Of a stretch of DNA of 64,000 nucleotides, positions 63,082 to 64,000 are shown one piece after another. Where the stretch lies: the NCBI GenBank assembly GCA_933228895.1, contig OW121853.1, positions 126,996,133 through 127,060,132 on the forward strand. Reading direction: 5' to 3'. The first letter of the stretch is position 1; each line of letters begins with the position of its first letter. The position numbers and the translations under genes are program-made. The stretch comes from Platycnemis pennipes. Its lineage: Eukaryota; Arthropoda; Insecta; Odonata; Platycnemididae. The notes beneath the pieces are model-generated. The model did no database searches and was not told the DNA's origin. It saw only the letters and a list, made by a program, of their open reading frames with translations.

Positions 63082-63740
63082 GTTATGGGAATTTCGGAAT
63101 TATGGCAACCAAGACTTATTTGGAAATTCAAATTTTTCCCCTGATAAAAATTGCAACCGTGCTTCGTGACTCCTGATCTTTAAATTAAAAGAGTCTTTAA
63201 GAAACATCCTACTAGACATTACGGTTCAGAAGTAAGTGGATGAAAAGTTTTGCTATCACACCGGCATCCTTGGAGACATTTTTAACTTCTCTCCCCCGAG
63301 ATGAATTTTATCGCCCTCTACAATTAATGCTCCCTATCCGTTGGCAACTTGTGTAAAAATAGTATAATAAAACCTCTGATAGAGCTTTTGCTACATGACA
63401 CCGTGGAATTCTGCTCCATTTCAATTCAAAATTTTATTTAAAACACAGTTGCATGTACACAGTGACGGTGTTTGCAGTAATAAAGAATTGTTTCTGTCGA
63501 GGTAAGGTCAGAATTAAAAGCAGCTGTTCTTTGCGGATGATTCGGAACTTAATTTACTCCGATATCAGGGGTGCTAATGCAGTGAAAATCAGCAATAGCG
63601 ACGACGATAGTGTTGGCTACTTCTAAATTCTTACCTTACCTCTATAGAACTTTTGGGGAATATGCGGTATTTTTTATAGCTCTCTGAATGTGAATTTTAT
63701 TAGCTAAAATGTGCTTGGTGAAAACTGTGTAAAAAGGATA
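63082..63740. other. No recognised feature
   Basis: AT-rich flank of the LTR element. Confidence 0.4.
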
Positions 63741-63744
63741 TTTC

Positions 63745-64000
63745 GTTTTAAAAATTGTACCTTTTCGACAGCTTAAAAACACGACGTCATCGCATGACGT
63801 CACAGTACAATATCACTGTTGGCATTGTTTATCTGTTGTAGTTCGTGGTGGTAAGGTGTTTAATGAATACTTGGCGAAAATGTATGTAATTACCTCATTT
63901 GCTTAATGAAATAAACGAACGAATTTCGACTTTTTATTTGAGTAGCATAAATAGCAATGAGGAAATCGTCCATAAATTATATAATATCAGTAAAGTTCCG
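63745..64000. repeat. Interspersed repeat Y, copy 2 (cut by window end)
   Basis: Reverse complement of about 9850-10130. Landmarks: AAAATTGTACCTTTTCGACA, GCTTAAAAACACGACGTCAT, CGCATGACGTCAC, TTTGCTTAATGAAATAAACG and CGTCCATAAATTATATAATA. The family's other end lies outside the window. Confidence 0.7.

Overview
This is nuclear DNA of an animal, most likely an arthropod and probably an insect. It is AT-rich with scattered GC-rich patches. It has eukaryotic tRNA-derived SINEs and carries CsRn1-type Ty3/gypsy, DD41D mariner, Penelope-like, CR1-like, Harbinger-like and hAT-like repeats together. I see no convincing host protein-coding gene, rRNA or functional tRNA. The window is intergenic or intronic sequence built largely from nested, mostly decayed mobile elements.

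Region 1-17 kb: a repeat (X) whose inverted copy lies at 47.8-48.2 kb; several 5'-truncated LINE fragments; a 328-bp foldback insertion with a 14-bp target duplication; two tRNA-derived SINEs side by side; and two mariner elements in a row. The first mariner (14690-16039) has a DD41D transposase broken by stops and sits inside a LINE 3' tail. The second (16152-17075) is more decayed.

Region 17-33 kb: remnants of a CR1-like ORF1 esterase and another LINE reverse transcriptase, a PIF/Harbinger-like MITE, a local direct duplication of about 370 bp, and a Penelope-like GIY-YIG endonuclease fragment. Region 33-58 kb: a hAT-like MITE with an 8-bp target duplication, LINE-B copies with clear target duplications, a second SINE-1 copy, a YqaJ-nuclease-like remnant, a foldback built from two tRNA-like heads, and a second Harbinger-like MITE.

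The commonest sequence is LINE-A: about 26 truncated 3' ends on both strands. It has two subtypes (A1 and A2), a conserved last-exon-like RT C-terminus, and a 3' terminus ending in GTAGATG repeats. At 58369-63077 lies the only near-intact element, a minus-strand CsRn1/Kabuki-like Ty3/gypsy retrotransposon. Its two LTRs are identical by eye, it has a 4-bp target duplication and a tRNA-Trp primer site, a CHCC gag, and a full-length pol damaged by one in-frame stop and by an altered protease active-site triplet. All function calls come from reading motifs by eye; no database search was run.
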